Assembly: GCA_003233055.1 (NCBI GenBank)
Contig: QIKP01000044.1
Span: 1-32,280, forward strand
Length of the DNA: 32,280 nucleotides
Reading direction: 5' to 3'
Source of the DNA: Planctomycetaceae bacterium
GTDB lineage: Bacteria > Planctomycetota > Planctomycetia > Pirellulales > Lacipirellulaceae
Numbering within the stretch: position 1 is the first letter of the stretch; each line of letters opens with the position of its first letter. Shown here in pieces: positions 8,223 to 16,248 of the stretch. Made by a program: the position numbers and the translations under genes. The notes beneath the pieces were generated by a model. It saw only the letters and a list, made by a program, of their open reading frames with translations. It ran no database searches and was not told the DNA's origin.

Positions 8223-9359
8223 ATGCTCCGAAGACTTCCCAACCGCCAACGTCGCGGTGCCATTCTTGTGCTCATCGCGATCTTGCTTCCGGTTATCGCG
8301 CTACTCGCCGCGTTTGCGATCGATGTCGCTTGGATGCAACTGGTGAATACCGAACTCCGGACGGCAACCGACGCTGCCGCGCGTGCTGGTGCCAAGATTT
8401 TATCGGTGTCGCAAGACCAAAACGCCGCCCGCGCTGCCGCTCTGGACGCCGCCAGTCGAAACCAAGTCGCCGGCGAATCGATGCTGCTTGCGGCCTCCGA
8501 CGTCCAATTTGGCCGCTCGACCCAGCCAAACCCTGGTAGTCGGTTCGTCTTTACCGAGACCAACGTAGGACTCCTCAACGCCATCAAAGTGGATGGCCAG
8601 CGAACCCAAGGCTCGCCCGGTGGGCCGGTGAATTTGTTCTTTGCTCGTCTCGTCGGAAGGAACTTTTTTGAACCGGCACAAACCGCCACCTCCACCGTTT
8701 TAGATCGGGATATCTGCCTCGTGATCGACCGCTCTGGATCGATGGGTCTCAACATCGCCAACCCGGGTGGCGGCAACGGCCAAAACTGTGGCCCCATGGC
8801 AGCGGACACTCGCTTCGCCGCGCTCGACGCGGCAATCGAAGTCTTCCTGCAAGAACTCGATTTGACCTTCCCCAACGAGCAAGTCGCCTTGGCGAGCTAC
8901 AGCAATCGGTTTCGGAGGGGCTGCACCGGCACCAACCTCGACTTTCAAGTCGCCGACATTCGCCAAGAGCTGACACAAGACTTCTCGCTCGTCCGCGCCG
9001 AGATGACTCAGTTCATGACGAACGGCATCGGCGGGCGGACCGCGATTGGCGAAGGGCTCCGAAGGGGAATCGAAGCCATCACCAGCCCGCTCGCTCGGCC
9101 TTTTGCCATCAAGACAATTGTCCTTATGACCGATGGTCGACACAACGAGGGGGTCGAACCAGCAGCCATCGCTGCCGATGCGGCGGCTCAAGACATTGTC
9201 GTCCATACGATCTCGTTTAGTCGCGGTGCCGACTTGACCCGCATGCAGGCGGTCGCCGACATCACTGGCGGCCAGCACTTTCACGCCGACACTGCGGGCG
9301 ACTTGGCCGACATCTTCCGGCAAATCGCTCGCACGCTCCCTGTATTGCTCACCGAATAA
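8223..9359 (+). CDS. TadG-like protein with von Willebrand A domain
   Basis: Residues 1-60 resemble the TadE/TadG N-terminal region: RRGAILVLIAILLPVIALLA forms a single TM helix, followed by AFAIDVAWMQLVNTELRTATDAAARAGA. Residues about 165-378 form a vWA domain. Its metal-adhesion site is intact: DRSGS at 169-173, a Thr in GGRTAIGEGL, and Asp in LMTDGRHNEG. Such proteins are anchored in the cytoplasmic membrane and expose an adhesion-like domain; TadG belongs to the Flp/Tad pilus gene set. The ATG at 8223 is used because it begins just before the conserved basic N-terminus and sits 8 bp after the TadE stop. It is the middle gene of a TadE-TadG-TadE trio. Confidence 0.87.
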   Translation: MLRRLPNRQRRGAILVLIAILLPVIALLAAFAIDVAWMQLVNTELRTATDAAARAGAKILSVSQDQNAARAAALDAASRNQVAGESMLLAASDVQFGRSTQPNPGSRFVFTETNVGLLNAIKVDGQRTQGSPGGPVNLFFARLVGRNFFEPAQTATSTVLDRDICLVIDRSGSMGLNIANPGGGNGQNCGPMAADTRFAALDAAIEVFLQELDLTFPNEQVALASYSNRFRRGCTGTNLDFQVADIRQELTQDFSLVRAEMTQFMTNGIGGRTAIGEGLRRGIEAITSPLARPFAIKTIVLMTDGRHNEGVEPAAIAADAAAQDIVVHTISFSRGADLTRMQAVADITGGQHFHADTAGDLADIFRQIARTLPVLLTE

Positions 9360-9374
9360 AACGCTCGAACCGTC

Positions 9375-9398
9375 ATGGACCGCGTGGCGGTCTGGCTA
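9375..9398. repeat. Dispersed palindromic repeat, copy 1
   Basis: GGACCGC-GTG-GCGGTCT forms a 7-bp stem with a 3-nt loop just after the TadG-like stop. The 24 bases match 22 of 24 in the element at 16061-16084. Confidence 0.7.
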
Positions 9399-9415
9399 GT
9401 AAAAGGATGCTACCG

Positions 9416-9829
9416 ATGATCCATCGAACAAGCAAACGCGAAGATCGCCGAGGGGCGGTTCTTGTCGAATTCGCGATCATCGCGCCGGTATTTTTTCTCA
9501 TCATCATGGCGCTCTTCGAGTTTAGTTGGCTCAACGTCGTACGCCACACAGCCGACAACGCCGCCTACGAAGCGTCGCGCGCAGCGATGGTTCCCGGCGC
9601 CACTGCCGCCGAGGCAATCACCGAAGCCAACCGCATCCTGTCGGTCATCGGTGTCCGAGGCGCGACCGTCACGGTCAATCCTGCGGTCCTTGACGACTCG
9701 GCAGCACAAGTCACGGTGAGCGTTTCGATACCGATCAGCCAAAACTCCCTGATCATTCCAACCTTCACGGGCGGCATGAACCTGCAATCGCAGTCGACGC
9801 TCCGAACCGAGCGCGTCGAGACGCGGTAG
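9416..9829 (+). CDS. Second TadE-like membrane protein
   Basis: This 137-residue protein has the TadE arrangement: a basic N-terminus, RRGAVLVEFAIIAPVFFLIIMALF with the conserved Glu and one TM helix, then an Ala-rich helix (NAAYEASRAAMVPGA) and a beta-rich tail. It is a paralogue of the TadE-like protein at 7798, sharing the AAYE(A/G)(S/A) motif after the helix. The ATG at 9416 is preferred over 9407 because AAAAGGA lies 8 nt upstream of it, while it directly abuts 9407. The gene is separated from TadG by 56 bp containing a palindromic repeat, and is likely in the same transcription unit. Confidence 0.85.
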   Translation: MIHRTSKREDRRGAVLVEFAIIAPVFFLIIMALFEFSWLNVVRHTADNAAYEASRAAMVPGATAAEAITEANRILSVIGVRGATVTVNPAVLDDSAAQVTVSVSIPISQNSLIIPTFTGGMNLQSQSTLRTERVETR

Positions 9830-9852
9830 GTTGCCACTCAACCCGCAACTAC

Positions 9853-9892
9853 CTCCCGCAAAGAGGCAATCGCTCCCGCGAAGAGGCAGCGG
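9853..9892. repeat. 20-bp tandem repeat between convergent genes
   Basis: CTCCCGCAAAGAGGCAATCG (9853-9872) is followed by a second copy (9873-9892) matching at 16 of 20 positions. It starts 23 bp past the TadE stop and lies 34 bp before the end of the convergent Ni-SOD gene. Confidence 0.7.
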
Positions 9893-9926
9893 AGTCCCAT
9901 GCGACCGCGAGTACGTCGCTACGGGA

Positions 9927-10538
9927 TCACTCGTGCGAATGCTTGGCATGCGTATGCGGCATCCTTGTGGACGATTTTACCAAACTCATCGCACAGACCG
10001 CGCACTTGCCAGGCTTCCCTTGGCCTGCGGTACAGAGCATGGGGCAAATAAAGGCTGGTACGGTCTCTTCGCCTTCGACCCGACCTAGCTTCGGATCGTT
10101 GCCTGTGTACGCCCGGTAAAGTTCGTGCACCGCTTTGCGAAGCGCTTCGCCCGTTGCGGGGTCGGCCGCTTGCTTGCACTTCATCGCCGCGAGGATCACG
10201 CCATGTGCCGCTTTGAGCTGCTCGACGTAGTTCTCTGCGTCGGGCTTAACACGCTGCGCGAGAAAATATTGTCCGATCATGTTCTGCATGTTCGTGGCAT
10301 GGGCTTCCTTGGTTGCGACCCAGCGCGAGAGTTGGTTGTGGCCATTGGCATCGTGGGTGTCTGAGAGTTCGCCGATTTGCGTGATCGCCTTGACGATGGT
10401 GTCGGTATCTTCGAGCAACTCCTCGAACCGGCGTTGGTCGCCATAAATGCCACACGGTACCTGGCAATGAGCCACGGCAAATTCGGACATGGCGAAGAGG
10501 GCAACGAGCAAGGGAGCGATACAGGCGGAATGTCTCAT
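9927..10538 (-). CDS. sodN: Exported nickel superoxide dismutase with C-terminal heavy-metal-binding module
   Basis: Ni-SOD converts superoxide to oxygen and peroxide, using Ni held by the first residues of the mature chain. A typical Sec signal peptide (residues 1-23, ending AVA) is followed immediately by HCQVPCGIY, the nickel hook: mature His1, Cys2, Pro5, Cys6, Tyr9 (residues 24-32). Position 3 is Gln rather than the Asp of the Streptomyces enzyme. The helical body includes SRWVATKEAHA and YFLAQRVKP, typical of Ni-SOD. After about residue 150 there is extra sequence: FICPMLC and GKPGKCAVCAMSLV (Cys 165, 169, 179, 182), like the small heavy-metal-binding domain of metal-efflux proteins, then a His-rich tail (HTHAKHSHE). 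No SodX maturation protease gene is adjacent, consistent with signal peptidase doing the cleavage. SD GGAGAA lies about 7 nt upstream of the ATG. Confidence 0.92.
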   Translation of the reverse strand: MRHSACIAPLLVALFAMSEFAVAHCQVPCGIYGDQRRFEELLEDTDTIVKAITQIGELSDTHDANGHNQLSRWVATKEAHATNMQNMIGQYFLAQRVKPDAENYVEQLKAAHGVILAAMKCKQAADPATGEALRKAVHELYRAYTGNDPKLGRVEGEETVPAFICPMLCTAGQGKPGKCAVCAMSLVKSSTRMPHTHAKHSHE

Positions 10539-10958
10539 GGTTCGGTTCTCCGTGAAAAGGGCTGGAAATTCGGCTCGTCTAGTCTAGCCGATTCGCCGGC
10601 GGGAGGGAGAGTCGCCAGAGGAATTTGGGCGATGCTTTTCCCGGGAAATAAAGCCTTCTTCCAGGGGAAAACAGAGGAAGAAGCATTCGCGGAGGGCGAC
10701 GAAATCGCAACCCCCGGATGGGTGGATAACCTGGCAGCTCCTTGCCCTGTTTTTTTGGAGGAAATTCCCCAGAAGGCTTGACCTATTCGAAAAAAAATCA
10801 AAGGATGAGAGGGACAGCAGATGGCTGGCCAAGCGTGGCCGGCGACTGCCTTCTCTCTGATGGAACGGAACTGAGTGGGACCAACGATGTAGTTGGACTC
10901 CGACGCTGCACGGAGCGTTTTCCGTGTCCCCGGTTAAATGATAAAGGGAGTTTGAGAA
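10539..10958. other. 420-bp gap between divergent genes
   Basis: No gene is supported. A weak sigma-70-like pair for the plus-strand gene is TTGACC (10778-10783) and AAGGAT (10801-10806) with 17-bp spacing. A short palindrome around CCCGGG lies near 10637. No obvious metal-regulator operator was recognised upstream of sodN. Confidence 0.3.
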
Positions 10959-11273
10959 ATGCGCATTGCAAACACGTTCTTGGTTCTGTTGGCCTTGCTC
11001 GGCCTGCTGATGCTGCCAGGCCTCGCGGTCGCCGCCAACGCCAGCCAAGCGATGGTCATCCTGGCCGAAGAAGAGGGTGACGACGAGGGAGACAGCGAAG
11101 AGGGTCTCCTGCATGAAGAAGAGGGTGACGATGAGGAAGACAGCGAAGAAGGTCTCCTGCTTGAAGAAGAGGGTGACGACGAGGAAGACAGCGAAGAAGG
11201 TCTCCTGGCCGATGAAGGAAGCGATGACGACGGCGAGGACGACGAAGAAGACGATGACGAGAGCGAAGGCTGA
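10959..11273 (+). CDS. Secreted, extremely acidic repeat protein
   Basis: The 104-residue protein starts with a clear signal peptide (hydrophobic core LVLLALLGLLMLPG, cleavage likely after AVA near residue 25). The rest is dominated by Glu and Asp: three 16-residue repeats of the type EEEGDDEEDSEEGLLL, then a tail of Asp/Glu/Gly/Ser. After residue 2 there is no Lys or Arg at all. Such a chain should be disordered and could bind calcium or other cations; no EF-hand or other domain is present. GGGAG lies 8 nt before the ATG and a strong terminator follows, so this looks like a real single-gene unit. It is divergent from the metal-binding Ni-SOD. No known family recognised. Confidence 0.8.
   Translation: MRIANTFLVLLALLGLLMLPGLAVAANASQAMVILAEEEGDDEGDSEEGLLHEEEGDDEEDSEEGLLLEEEGDDEEDSEEGLLADEGSDDDGEDDEEDDDESEG
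11067..11210 (+). repeat. 48-bp coding tandem repeat, three copies
   Basis: Copies lie at 11067-11114, 11115-11162 and 11163-11210. They are nearly identical in DNA, which points to recent duplication rather than only selection for acidic residues. They encode the 16-residue acidic repeats. Confidence 0.9.
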
Positions 11274-11292
11274 GCTAGAGATTGATTTTCCA

Positions 11293-11332
11293 AACGGGCA
11301 TTTCGCACGGTCGCGAGATGCCCGTTTTTTTT
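11293..11332 (+). terminator. Rho-independent terminator
   Basis: AACGGGCATTTCGC pairs with GCGAGATGCCCGTT (one G-U pair) and runs into eight T residues. It lies about 20 bp after the acidic-protein stop. Confidence 0.9.
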
Positions 11333-11647
11333 ATGCCTTGCAAGCTCCGTTCGACCGGTCCGTTGGCAGAGGGGGTGGCGATGCCGCTTCAGCGGCGGCG
11401 CGTCAGTGGAGAGCTACGAACACGACGCTCCAACCGTAAACCCGACCAAGCTTGGTCGGGTCTGTCCCTCGTTTGGTCGCGATGCAAGCGATGCCCACGC
11501 GGTGACGAAGTGCGTGATTTTCCTGCCTTGGCTTCCGTGAACAGCCAAGCAAGGGGCAACGCAGTGCGCAGGCATCCCTCCGGTAGTGCGGGCAACGATA
11601 GAGGCCTGCTTTGCTTCAGGATGAAAGCGTTTCAGGGTGAAAGCGTT
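11333..11647. other. Gap with two palindromes
   Basis: No gene is supported in this gap between convergent genes. It holds GCCGC-TTCA-GCGGC at 11383-11396, whose reverse complement occurs at 32176-32189. It also holds a perfect 22-bp palindrome ACCCGACCAAG/CTTGGTCGGGT at 11440-11461. Thirteen bases of the latter (AAGCTTGGTCGGG) recur at 124-136 past the glgB stop. Confidence 0.55.
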
Positions 11648-11662
11648 TCAGGGTGAAAACCG
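11615..11662. repeat. 16-bp tandem repeat over the nitroreductase stop
   Basis: Three consecutive 16-bp copies of TTCAGG(A/G)TGAAAGCGT start at 11615, 11631 and 11647; the last has three or so changed bases. The minus-strand TGA stop (11648-11650) lies in the third copy, and the same TGA recurs in the other two. Confidence 0.8.
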
Positions 11663-12259
11663 GTTGTGGATCAACACTTCATCTACTGGCAATTGGCCGC
11701 CTCGTGCTTGGGCTGGCTTGGCTGCTTTGCCGATGACGAGCATCATACTAATGACATGATCTTCGGGAAGGTTGATCAGTTGGGCCACTTGCTGGGCGTC
11801 GAAACCGATCATTGGGTTTGATTCGTACCCCATCGCCTTGGCGGAGAGCATGAGTGTTTGGGCGGCAATGCCGCAGGATCGCATCGCCTCGTCACGCTGC
11901 ACCAGGTCCCCTGCTTGCTCGTAAAACTGCCCGATCATCAGCACCAAGGTTTGCTGCACTTCTTCGGGTGCCTTCCGCCAGTACCGCTGCGGATCTTTGG
12001 ACCAAGCCTTGATGTCGGCACACAGCACAAACAGCAGTTGGGTCTCGGTCACCTGAGCTTGACCCCAAGCCGCGGCACGAATTTGGCTGCGCAACTCGGC
12101 ATCGCGAACCAGCACAAATCGCCAATTCTGAATGTTAAACGAAGTGGGCGAAAGCAGGGCCAATTCGACCAGCCGATCGATATCTTGCTGAGGCATCTCG
12201 AAGGAAGTGTCGTAATGCTTCACGCTTCGCCGCTGCTCGATGCACTGAAAAGTATCCAT
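11648..12259 (-). CDS. Nitroreductase-family FMN flavoprotein
   Basis: Members of this family use bound FMN and NAD(P)H to reduce nitro compounds, quinones or other small molecules. The 203-residue chain shows the family hallmarks: an N-terminal RRSVKHYD (phosphate of FMN), SPTSFNIQNWRFVLV (Ser/Thr and Asn-x-Gln-x-Trp contacts), and the C-terminal region AKAMGYESNPMIGFD followed by VISMMLVIGKAA. The true substrate cannot be told from sequence. The start at 12259 is chosen because AGGAA lies 6 nt upstream and the family N-terminus begins there; an ATG 27 codons earlier adds an unrelated Pro/Arg-rich stretch. It is a single gene, divergent from rpsB. Confidence 0.9.
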   Translation of the reverse strand: MDTFQCIEQRRSVKHYDTSFEMPQQDIDRLVELALLSPTSFNIQNWRFVLVRDAELRSQIRAAAWGQAQVTETQLLFVLCADIKAWSKDPQRYWRKAPEEVQQTLVLMIGQFYEQAGDLVQRDEAMRSCGIAAQTLMLSAKAMGYESNPMIGFDAQQVAQLINLPEDHVISMMLVIGKAAKPAQARGGQLPVDEVLIHNRFSP

Positions 12260-12650
12260 TCTCGATTCCTGGGGCCTGATTGCAAGGATTGGCGGGCCAA
12301 CCGATTGGCCATCCGTGCGGGTGTCCCTACAGCCGACCATAGAGCAGGCAAAAATGCAAATTGCGGAGGATTCCCAGGAGAACGGCCAGTCTTTTGTCGT
12401 TGCGTTGAAAGGAGCCTGCGCGGGCTATCGGGTATCCTCGTGCTGAATTCCTGATTTTCCATTCGTCCTGTTTTATCGAAGAGGGCAATTGACCCTTCTC
12501 TCGAATATCGATACTCTACAGGGCTCGCTGGTGCGCTCGGTCCGCACCTGGTGAGATCTTCGAATCCTGGCCGATTTTCGACCTAACGCTGGACACCCTG
12601 TCCCCTTGGGGGTAGGGGCTTCGCCAGTGTGCCTCTGGAGTGCAACGAGT
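12260..12650. other. 390-bp gap upstream of rpsB
   Basis: The gap lies between divergent nitroreductase and rpsB genes. It carries the candidate rpsB promoter (12489-12517) and a leader of roughly 130 nt in which an S2-binding structure could reside; none was resolved by eye. TTCGAATCC near 12554 is not part of a tRNA. Confidence 0.4.
12489..12517 (+). promoter_or_regulatory. Candidate promoter for the rpsB cluster
   Basis: TTGACC (12489-12494) is followed by GATACT at 15-bp spacing or TACTCT at 17-bp spacing. Plausible but weak on the -10 side. Confidence 0.3.
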
Positions 12651-13421
12651 ATGTCGACCCTAGTTACCGAACTTGTCGAGGCAGGAGTCCATTACGGCCA
12701 CCGTGCGAGCCGCTGGAATCCGAAGATGCGGCCCTATATCTATGCCCGCAAGAATCTCATCCATATCATTGACGTTCGCGAGACGATTCGGGGCCTGCTT
12801 CGGGCCAAGAAGTATCTCAGCCAAGTCGCTTCACGCAACGGGCAAATTTTGTTCGTCGGCACCAAACGGCAGGCGGCCGAGACGATCGAGCGGGAGGCGG
12901 GCCGATGTGGTAGCCCCTACGTCAATCTTCGTTGGCTTGGTGGCACGCTGACGAATTTTCGAACGATTCGCAATCGCCTGAGTCGGCTTGAAGAGCTCGA
13001 AGCGCTCCGCGAGAGCGACGAGTACAACAACTACTCCAAAAAGATGCAGTCGTCGCTGAATCGTGAATTCCGCAAGATGTATCGCAACCTTAACGGCATG
13101 AGGACGATGTCGCGACTTCCGGAATGCCTTGTGGTCGTTGATCCGAAGAAAGAAAAGAATGCGGTCAAGGAAGCCCAGACGCTCGGCATTGCTACGGTGG
13201 CGCTGATCGACACCGACTGTGATCCCGATACGATTGACCTTCCGATCCCTGGCAACGACGATAGCATTCGGTCGGTGGAGCTGATCATGAAAATGGTCGC
13301 CGATGCAATCGTGGCAGGCAAAACGCAAGCGGCCGTCGACTCGCAGCAGGCCCGCGAAGGGAGCGATCTCAAGCCGACTGCCGAGCAGGAAGCGGAAGCA
13401 AAGGCAGCCGCCGACGCATGA
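12651..13421 (+). CDS. rpsB: 30S ribosomal protein S2 (uS2)
   Basis: S2 sits on the back of the small ribosomal subunit and is needed for S1 binding and mRNA docking. The chain starts [25 protein letters not shown], a clear S2 signature (split here by the family motif GVHYGH). It continues with [32 protein letters not shown] and a typical C-terminal [18 protein letters not shown] region. It has 256 residues, close to the usual length, with an acidic Ala-rich tail. The ATG at 12651 has GGAG 10 nt upstream. It heads the conserved rpsB-tsf-pyrH-frr gene order; tsf begins about 110 bp downstream on the same strand, so co-transcription is likely. Confidence 0.98.
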   Translation: MSTLVTELVEAGVHYGHRASRWNPKMRPYIYARKNLIHIIDVRETIRGLLRAKKYLSQVASRNGQILFVGTKRQAAETIEREAGRCGSPYVNLRWLGGTLTNFRTIRNRLSRLEELEALRESDEYNNYSKKMQSSLNREFRKMYRNLNGMRTMSRLPECLVVVDPKKEKNAVKEAQTLGIATVALIDTDCDPDTIDLPIPGNDDSIRSVELIMKMVADAIVAGKTQAAVDSQQAREGSDLKPTAEQEAEAKAAADA

Positions 13422-13530
13422 GTGGTGGGCCCTTGGGAAGACCTCTTTCCCCGTCCAATCCGATCTCATTTATTCGAAATAATCGCTGACCCTGATTTGA
13501 CGGTTGGCGAATAAGAAGGAAGAAAATCTG

Positions 13531-14397
13531 ATGGCACAAGTGACTGCCGCCATGGTGAAAGCATTACGTGAGCAAACTCAGCTCCCGATGATGAAATGCA
13601 AGAACGCGCTGACCGAATCGGGGGGCGACTTGGAAGCGGCCAAAGAAGCGCTTCGCAAAGAGGGCGAGACGTTTATCGATGGCCGGGGTGACCGATCCAC
13701 CGAAGAGGGACGCATCGCCATCTACACCGACATTGATGGCAGCGCCGGCGCGATTATCGAGCTACAAGTCGAGTCGGCTCCGGTCGCCTCGAACGAAGAT
13801 GTCATCGCGCTAGCCAACGACTTGGCCAAGCAGCTCGCTACCGGACCAGGTGCCGACACGCCCGACGATCTGTGGGAGCAGCCTTCGCCAAGCCAATCGG
13901 GCAAGACGCTCAAGGAAGTTCGCGACGAAATCGTGAACCGCATTCGCGAAGTCTTCCGTCTTCCGAGGATTCTTCGTGTCGAGTCGGCGACTGGCGGTTA
14001 TGTCCACCACGACGCCAAGAGCGGCTCGCTGCTCGCCGTCGAAGGGGGCACGGCGGAGATTGCCAAGGATATCGCCATGCATGTCACCGCCATGAAACCC
14101 CAGGCGAATGTCAAAGAAGAACTCGATCCAGCAGTGGTCGAAGCAGAGCGAACGATCCAAATCGATCGCGCCCGCCAGGAAGGCAAGCCCGAGAATATTA
14201 TCGAAAAGATGATCGAAGGGCGGATGCGAAATTTCTACGCGGAGATCGTCCTCGCGGAGCAAGCCTTCGTTAAAGACGATAAACAGTCGGTAGGGGCCGT
14301 GGCGAAAGCGGCGGGAATGAAAGTCCAGGGCTTTACGTTGTGGAAGGTTGGCGAGACGAGTTCGGCCGAAGCAGCCGAGCCCGCCGCCGCGAGCTAA
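13531..14397 (+). CDS. tsf: Elongation factor Ts
   Basis: EF-Ts releases GDP from EF-Tu. The UBA-like N-terminus is clear ([22 protein letters not shown]), followed by the core and a C-terminal segment ([20 protein letters not shown]) typical of the family. The total of 288 residues is normal. In the core, most bacteria have ETDFVA(K/R)N, whose Asp-Phe pair inserts into EF-Tu. Here the corresponding stretch is [10 protein letters not shown] (residues 81-90), so the TDF triplet is SAP. The ATG at 13531 is used because AAGGAAG lies about 9 nt upstream and the family N-terminus starts there. A terminator follows closely, so pyrH may partly depend on read-through or its own promoter. Confidence 0.96.
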   Translation: MAQVTAAMVKALREQTQLPMMKCKNALTESGGDLEAAKEALRKEGETFIDGRGDRSTEEGRIAIYTDIDGSAGAIIELQVESAPVASNEDVIALANDLAKQLATGPGADTPDDLWEQPSPSQSGKTLKEVRDEIVNRIREVFRLPRILRVESATGGYVHHDAKSGSLLAVEGGTAEIAKDIAMHVTAMKPQANVKEELDPAVVEAERTIQIDRARQEGKPENIIEKMIEGRMRNFYAEIVLAEQAFVKDDKQSVGAVAKAAGMKVQGFTLWKVGETSSAEAAEPAAAS

Positions 14398-14415
14398 AGC
14401 GTTTCGATACTTACG

Positions 14416-14441
14416 AAGCCCCGGGCGAACCGGGGCTTTTT
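14416..14441 (+). terminator. Rho-independent terminator after tsf
   Basis: AAGCCCCGG and CCGGGGCTT pair perfectly (9 bp, loop GCGAA), then a run of T. It sits between tsf and pyrH and would attenuate transcription inside the cluster. Confidence 0.88.
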
Positions 14442-14495
14442 CATGCAATTACCGCGTTGGCACCTAGTCCGTCATCTCTCGGAGACAATTCTCCC

Positions 14496-15227
14496 ATGCC
14501 TGATCCAAAGTACCAACGCTTGATCCTTAAACTCTCTGGCGAGAGCTTTGTGCCGAAAGGAGAGCGGGGGATTAGCATGCCCGAGGTGGTGGACATCGCG
14601 AGTCAAACTTTCAAGGCGGCTCAGCAAGGCGTGGAGATCGGCATTGTGATCGGCGGTGGCAACATCCTTCGTGGTGCCCAATTCACTGCTGGCAGTGCGA
14701 GCATCCAAGAAGCGACGGGCCACTACATGGGAATGCTTGCGACGGTGATCAATGGGCTCGCGCTGCAAGACGCCCTGGAGTCCCTCGGCTGCGAGACGCG
14801 ACTGATGACGGCCATCAAGATGGATGGCGTCGCGGAGCCCTTTATTCGTAGACGGGCCGACCAGCATTTGAAGAAGGGGCGCATTGTCATCCTCGCGGCA
14901 GGCACCGGCGCTCCGTTTGTCACCACCGATACCGCTGCCGCGCAAAAGGCACTGGAGCTCGACGCAGACATCCTTCTCAAGGCGACCCGTGTCGATGGCA
15001 TCTACAGCGCTGATCCCGAAAAAGACCCAGACGCCGAACTTTACACCGAGTTAACCTACACCCAGGTTCAATCGCGAAACCTTCGCGTGATGGACCCGAC
15101 CGCCATTGCCCATTGCATGGAACACAATCTGCCGATCCTGGTTTTTAATTATCGGACCGATGGTAATATCGAGCGGGCGGTGCGCGGCGAGACGATCGGC
15201 ACCCGCGTGGTAAGCCAGCTTGGATAA
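14496..15227 (+). CDS. pyrH: Uridylate kinase (UMP kinase)
   Basis: PyrH phosphorylates UMP to UDP with ATP and belongs to the amino-acid kinase fold. Visible family elements are [11 protein letters not shown] (phosphate loop Lys and Gly), [11 protein letters not shown], the helix [45 protein letters not shown], and [18 protein letters not shown]. The chain of 243 residues is standard. The ATG at 14496 is preceded by GGAG at 11 nt and matches the family start. It is the third gene of rpsB-tsf-pyrH-frr; frr follows 236 bp later. No odd residues seen. Confidence 0.97.
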   Translation: MPDPKYQRLILKLSGESFVPKGERGISMPEVVDIASQTFKAAQQGVEIGIVIGGGNILRGAQFTAGSASIQEATGHYMGMLATVINGLALQDALESLGCETRLMTAIKMDGVAEPFIRRRADQHLKKGRIVILAAGTGAPFVTTDTAAAQKALELDADILLKATRVDGIYSADPEKDPDAELYTELTYTQVQSRNLRVMDPTAIAHCMEHNLPILVFNYRTDGNIERAVRGETIGTRVVSQLG

Positions 15228-15259
15228 CCTTCAACGAACCACCCCTTCAACGAACCACG
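15228..15259. repeat. 16-bp tandem repeat immediately after pyrH stop
   Basis: CCTTCAACGAACCACC and CCTTCAACGAACCACG follow directly after the TAA (15225-15227) and match at 15 of 16 positions. Confidence 0.8.
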
Positions 15260-15463
15260 GAGAATCAGAGAGAAACAGGAGTCTCGGCCTGAAACTGTTT
15301 GTTGTTCGGTAGAAAATGGGGAACACGAATCGACAGTCGTCGTCGGATCGCAAATTTCTCTTCCTCCAAAATTTTCGTGCGAGCAATAACGGTTGATGGG
15401 GAGAGTCCACTTTTCCATTCTCTCCATCCCCTCTGTGCAAAATCTCGAACCGGAGACAATGCG

Positions 15464-16024
15464 ATGTCGATCGAAGAAACCACACTCGATTCTGAAGAGC
15501 GGATGGAAAAAGCGGTGAGTAAGCTCCGTAGCGACCTTACTGGCATTCGGACCGGTCGCGCGACGCCCGGCTTGGTCGACACGCTGAGGATCGATGCCTA
15601 CGGTTCGCCGACGCCACTCAAGCAGATCGCCAGCGTCAGTGCTCCGGAGCCGCAGCAACTGGTTATCCGTCCGTTTGACCCTTCGGTAATCAAGGAGATC
15701 GAGAAGGGGATCATCGCCAGCGATCTGGGTCTCACACCGCAGAACGATGGCAAGGTGATCCGGCTCAATATCCCGTCCCTCTCAGGCGACGTTCGCAAGA
15801 AGATGGTCTCTCGCACCAAGGAGCTAGCGGAGGAGGCGAAAGTCGCCATTCGTAATATTCGCCGCGATGCCAACAAGGCCTTTGAGCATGCCGCGAAGGA
15901 AAAGGAAATCGGCGAGGACCAGCGCGACACCGCCAAAGATGAAGTTCAGAACCTCATCAAAAAGTACGAAGGTGCGATCGACTCGGCCGCGAAGGCGAAA
16001 GAAAAAGAGGTCATGGACGACTAG
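15464..16024 (+). CDS. frr: Ribosome recycling factor
   Basis: RRF works with EF-G to split ribosomes after termination. The 186-residue chain has the classic signature RTGRATPGLVD, then YGSPTPLKQIASVSAPEPQQLVI, IRPFDPSVIKEIEKGI, and the helical C-terminal part with KDEVQNLIKKYE. Length is normal. GGAG lies 8 nt before the ATG at 15464. It is the last gene of the translation cluster, and a palindromic repeat lies about 40 bp past its stop. Assignment is firm. Confidence 0.98.
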   Translation: MSIEETTLDSEERMEKAVSKLRSDLTGIRTGRATPGLVDTLRIDAYGSPTPLKQIASVSAPEPQQLVIRPFDPSVIKEIEKGIIASDLGLTPQNDGKVIRLNIPSLSGDVRKKMVSRTKELAEEAKVAIRNIRRDANKAFEHAAKEKEIGEDQRDTAKDEVQNLIKKYEGAIDSAAKAKEKEVMDD

Positions 16025-16060
16025 TGCCTTTGCGTAAGGCTTGTGTTCCGGTCCCCGTTC

Positions 16061-16084
16061 ACGGACCGCGTGGCGGTCCGGCTA
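16061..16084. repeat. Dispersed palindromic repeat, copy 2
   Basis: CGGACCGC-GTG-GCGGTCCG is a perfect 8-bp stem (16062-16080) followed by GCTA. It is 22/24 identical to 9375-9398 and lies downstream of frr. Confidence 0.75.
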
Positions 16085-16248
16085 AGGGGGGGGCCGGTAT
16101 CGACTCTCTGCTAGCACTGCCGCGCACTTCCTCTTGCCCTGCTCTGGGCGATACTGCTATTCTCCGCGCCCCCACAGCCTTACGTGCGCACCGGCCGCCG
16201 GTACGCACGCTGTCCCGCCCCAGTGCCTTGGATTCTGGAGAACCCCCC

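Noticed and set aside
12540..12570. TTCGAATCC resembling a tRNA T-loop
   Set aside because: No acceptor, D-arm or anticodon arm can be folded around it.
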